A stretch of DNA of 6,497 nucleotides, taken from NCBI GenBank assembly GCA_913054115.1, contig CAJXIS010000131.1, forward strand, positions 1 to 6,497. The letters run 5' to 3'. The notes beneath the pieces were generated by a model. It did not search any database. It worked only from the letters and a program-made list of their open reading frames with translations, and had not been told where the DNA came from. Below, one piece after another: positions 4,674 to 6,497 of this stretch (its first letter is position 1; each line of letters opens with the position of its first letter). The DNA is from an uncultured Acidimicrobiaceae bacterium. GTDB lineage: Bacteria; Actinomycetota; Acidimicrobiia; Acidimicrobiales; MedAcidi-G1. The position numbers and the translations under genes were made by a program.

Positions 4674-6083
4674 ATGGGCCTCCACGACCTCCTCTCCTCG
4701 GCGCCGCCCCGGGTCGACCTCGTGGTCGCCGACGGCCGCAGGCTCTCCACCGACGAGGTCGTTGCGGCGGTCGGATCGACGGCCGCCGGGCTCCGGGAGC
4801 GGGGGGTGGGCCGCGGTGACCACGTGGCCTTCCAACTCCCCAACGGGCCCGATGCCGTGGTGCTCTACCGGGCCTGCTGGCACCTCGGGGCGGTCGCTGC
4901 CCCGCTGCACGACCGACTGGGCGCCGCCCAGACCTCGGCCGCCATCGAGCAGCTCGGGCCGGCCGCCTGCGTCGCCTCCCCTGGGCTGCCCCTCGCCGAG
5001 GCCGCCGACGCCATCGTGCCCGCCGACCTCCGCGGAGGCGACGTCCCCCCCGCTGCCGGGCCGGCACCCGGCGATGACGCCCTGGTCATGTTCACCTCCG
5101 GGTCCACGGGCACCCCCAAGGGCGTGGTCCACACCCACGGGGGCCTCACCGGCAAGGTCCGCCAACTGCTCGAGGTCCACGGCCTCGGCGCCGACGACGT
5201 GGTCCTCATGCCGGCGCCGCTGGCACACGTCTCGGGGCTCCTCCACGGCGTGCTTGTCCCCGGTGCGGCCGGCATGCGCACCGTGCTGATGGACCGCTGG
5301 GACCCAGTCGGGGCCCTCGACCTCATCGAGGCCGAGGGCGTGACCTACATGGTCGGACCGCCGACCTTCTTCCTGGGCCTGATGGACGCTCCCGGGTTCT
5401 CTCCGGCGAGGACCGCCTCGTTGCGCCTACTGTCGTGTGGTGGCACCGAGGTCACCCCGGAATTCGTGGAGCGGGCCTGCCGCGAGCTGGGGGCCGTCGT
5501 GAAGCGGTCGTACGGGTCGACCGAGGCGCCGACGGTGGCGACCAGCCGCTTCGACGACCCCCCTGACCGGATGGCCACCACCGACGGCCGGGCCCTCGGC
5601 GACGCCGAGATCCGGATCGACGGGGACGGCGAGGTCTGGGTGCGCGGCCCGGAGGTCGCCCGTGGCTACCTCGACCCCGACCAGACCGCCGCCTCGTTCG
5701 TCGACGGCTGGTTCCGCACCGGCGACCTGGGGCGCCTCGACGACGGCTGGCTCACGGTGACCGGCCGCCTGGACGATCGCATCATCCGCGGCGGCGAGAA
5801 CATCTCGGCCCACGAGGTCGAGGCACACCTCGTGGCACATCCCGCCGTCGAAGCTGCGGTCGTCGTCGGCCTCCCCGACGAGCACCTCGGCGAGCGCGTC
5901 GCCGCTTTCGTCGTGGCGCCCGACGGCTTCGACCTGGACGGCTGCCGCGCCTGGTTCGACGATCGGGGCCTGACGCGGCTGATGGTCCCCGAGTACGTCG
6001 AGGTGATCGACGAGGTTCCGCTGCTGCCGACGGGCAAACCCGACCGGGTCGGCCTCCGGGACCGGGCCGGGGCACGACGGTGA
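4674..6083 (+). CDS. AMP-forming acyl-CoA synthetase (AMP-binding/ANL family)
   Basis: The 469-residue enzyme should activate a carboxylic acid with ATP to an acyl-adenylate and then transfer it to CoA. All core ANL motifs are intact. The phosphate-binding loop is MFTSGSTGTPKG (residues 139-150), and the adenine and acyl-adenylate motif is YGSTE (280-284). GWFRTGD (345-351) carries the ribose-binding Asp351. The hinge and CoA-side motif GRLDDRIIRGGENIS follows, and Lys455 in PTGKPDR is the adenylation lysine. It is somewhat shorter than the usual 500 to 550 residues, mainly at the N-terminus. The set resembles medium-chain or alicyclic acid ligases such as cyclohexanecarboxylate-CoA ligase, but specificity cannot be read reliably. 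The ATG at 4674 is the only sensible start near the previous stop and has no clear ribosome binding site, so translation may depend on coupling. It lies 26 bp after the amidohydrolase and overlaps the dehydrogenase by 4 bp if the latter starts at GTG. Confidence 0.92.
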   Translation: MGLHDLLSSAPPRVDLVVADGRRLSTDEVVAAVGSTAAGLRERGVGRGDHVAFQLPNGPDAVVLYRACWHLGAVAAPLHDRLGAAQTSAAIEQLGPAACVASPGLPLAEAADAIVPADLRGGDVPPAAGPAPGDDALVMFTSGSTGTPKGVVHTHGGLTGKVRQLLEVHGLGADDVVLMPAPLAHVSGLLHGVLVPGAAGMRTVLMDRWDPVGALDLIEAEGVTYMVGPPTFFLGLMDAPGFSPARTASLRLLSCGGTEVTPEFVERACRELGAVVKRSYGSTEAPTVATSRFDDPPDRMATTDGRALGDAEIRIDGDGEVWVRGPEVARGYLDPDQTAASFVDGWFRTGDLGRLDDGWLTVTGRLDDRIIRGGENISAHEVEAHLVAHPAVEAAVVVGLPDEHLGERVAAFVVAPDGFDLDGCRAWFDDRGLTRLMVPEYVEVIDEVPLLPTGKPDRVGLRDRAGARR

Positions 6084-6497
6084 GCGCCACGATGCGTGCA
6101 GCCGTGTACCGGGGGCGCGGACGGCTCGACGTGACCGACGTCGACCTGCCCTCCCTGGGGCCGACGGACCTGCTCGTCGAGGTGGCGTTCTGCGGCGTCT
6201 GCGGGACCGACCTGCACAACGTCCTCGACGGCTGGGGGGTGCCGGACAGCATCGGCGGCCACGAGTGGTCGGGTCGCGTCGTGGCGGCCGGCGATGACGC
6301 TCCGGTCGAGGTGGGCACGCTCGTCGTGGGTTCGGGCAACTCGCCGTGCGGGGAATGCGCCTCGTGCCGTGCCGGCCGGTCCGGCCTGTGCAGTGAGCGG
6401 GGCGCCATCGGGACCGAGAGGGTCTACGGCGCCTTCGCCGACCACCTCGTCATCGACGCCGCCGGTGGCAAGGACACACCGGGTCTGGCCGTCGACT
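6080..6497 (+). CDS. Zinc-dependent medium-chain alcohol dehydrogenase, N-terminal part (cut by window edge)
   Basis: An open frame of 139 complete codons runs off the right edge and encodes the GroES-like catalytic domain of a zinc alcohol dehydrogenase. Counting from the GTG, the catalytic zinc site includes Cys41 in FCGVCGTDLH and His61-Glu62 in GGHEWSG. The structural zinc lobe is complete, with Cys90, Cys93, Cys96 and Cys104. The NAD(P)-binding Rossmann domain lies beyond the window, so the cofactor cannot be judged. Full-length relatives are about 340 to 380 residues. The GTG at 6080 overlaps the synthetase stop as GTGA, implying translational coupling. An in-frame ATG at 6092 is preceded eight bases upstream by GGTGA and is a fair alternative start. 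In this operon it probably oxidises an alcohol or reduces an aldehyde related to the acid used by the ligase. Other family members act on sorbitol, threonine or glutathione adducts. Confidence 0.88.
   Translation, partial: MSATMRAAVYRGRGRLDVTDVDLPSLGPTDLLVEVAFCGVCGTDLHNVLDGWGVPDSIGGHEWSGRVVAAGDDAPVEVGTLVVGSGNSPCGECASCRAGRSGLCSERGAIGTERVYGAFADHLVIDAAGGKDTPGLAVD

Noticed and set aside
3343..5067. Long open frame on the minus strand continuing upstream of the crotonase gene
   Set aside because: It is antisense to well-supported amidohydrolase and ligase genes, encodes low-complexity Arg/Gly/Val-rich sequence with no domain, and the crotonase has a clear GTG start with GGAGGAG at 3342. Lack of stops reflects high GC.

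Overview
The window is GC-rich (about 70% by eye), almost fully coding, and looks like a stretch of high-GC actinobacterial chromosome. Two genes start directly behind a TAnnnT -10 element with no Shine-Dalgarno sequence, the leaderless pattern common in Actinobacteria. The mix of acyl-CoA, crotonase, PhyH and COG2159-type amidohydrolase genes recalls environmental Actinobacteria such as Acidimicrobiia. That placement is inference; there is no phylogenetic marker here.

Layout. (1) 1-101: upstream region with a 15-bp palindrome, a 9-bp direct repeat and a leaderless-type promoter. (2) 102-1349, plus: PLP-dependent carbon-carbon lyase/decarboxylase closely resembling sphingosine-1-phosphate lyase. 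(3) 1350-1518: convergent spacer filled with degenerate repeats that look like decayed copies of the 3' end of the next gene. (4) 1519-2361, minus: phytanoyl-CoA dioxygenase (PhyH) family Fe(II)/2-oxoglutarate oxygenase. (5) 2452-3342, minus: crotonase-fold protein with a GTG start, a strong ribosome binding site, an in-frame 9-bp minisatellite, and neither canonical hydratase glutamate. Genes 5 and 4 probably form one minus-strand operon. (6) 3343-3459: divergent promoter region with a 12-bp palindrome, a 23-bp tandem repeat and two candidate -10 elements. (7) 3460-4647, plus: metal-dependent amidohydrolase (Amidohydro_2). (8) 4674-6083, plus: AMP-forming acyl-CoA synthetase. (9) 6080-6497, plus: the N-terminal third of a zinc-dependent medium-chain alcohol dehydrogenase, cut by the window edge. 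Genes 7-9 look like one operon, with a 26-bp gap and then a 4-bp GTGA overlap.

Together the genes suggest catabolism of a lipid or other carboxylic acid through CoA thioesters. The ligase would activate the acid, the crotonase and PhyH proteins would act on acyl-CoA or related intermediates, and the dehydrogenase would handle an alcohol or aldehyde. The S1P-lyase-like enzyme would yield an aldehyde if it keeps the family reaction. The substrate cannot be read from the sequence. I see no mobile element, CRISPR array, RNA gene, defence system or toxin module. The most unusual features are the repeat-filled gene tail, the crotonase with missing catalytic glutamates and a tandem-repeat loop, and the divergent control region.
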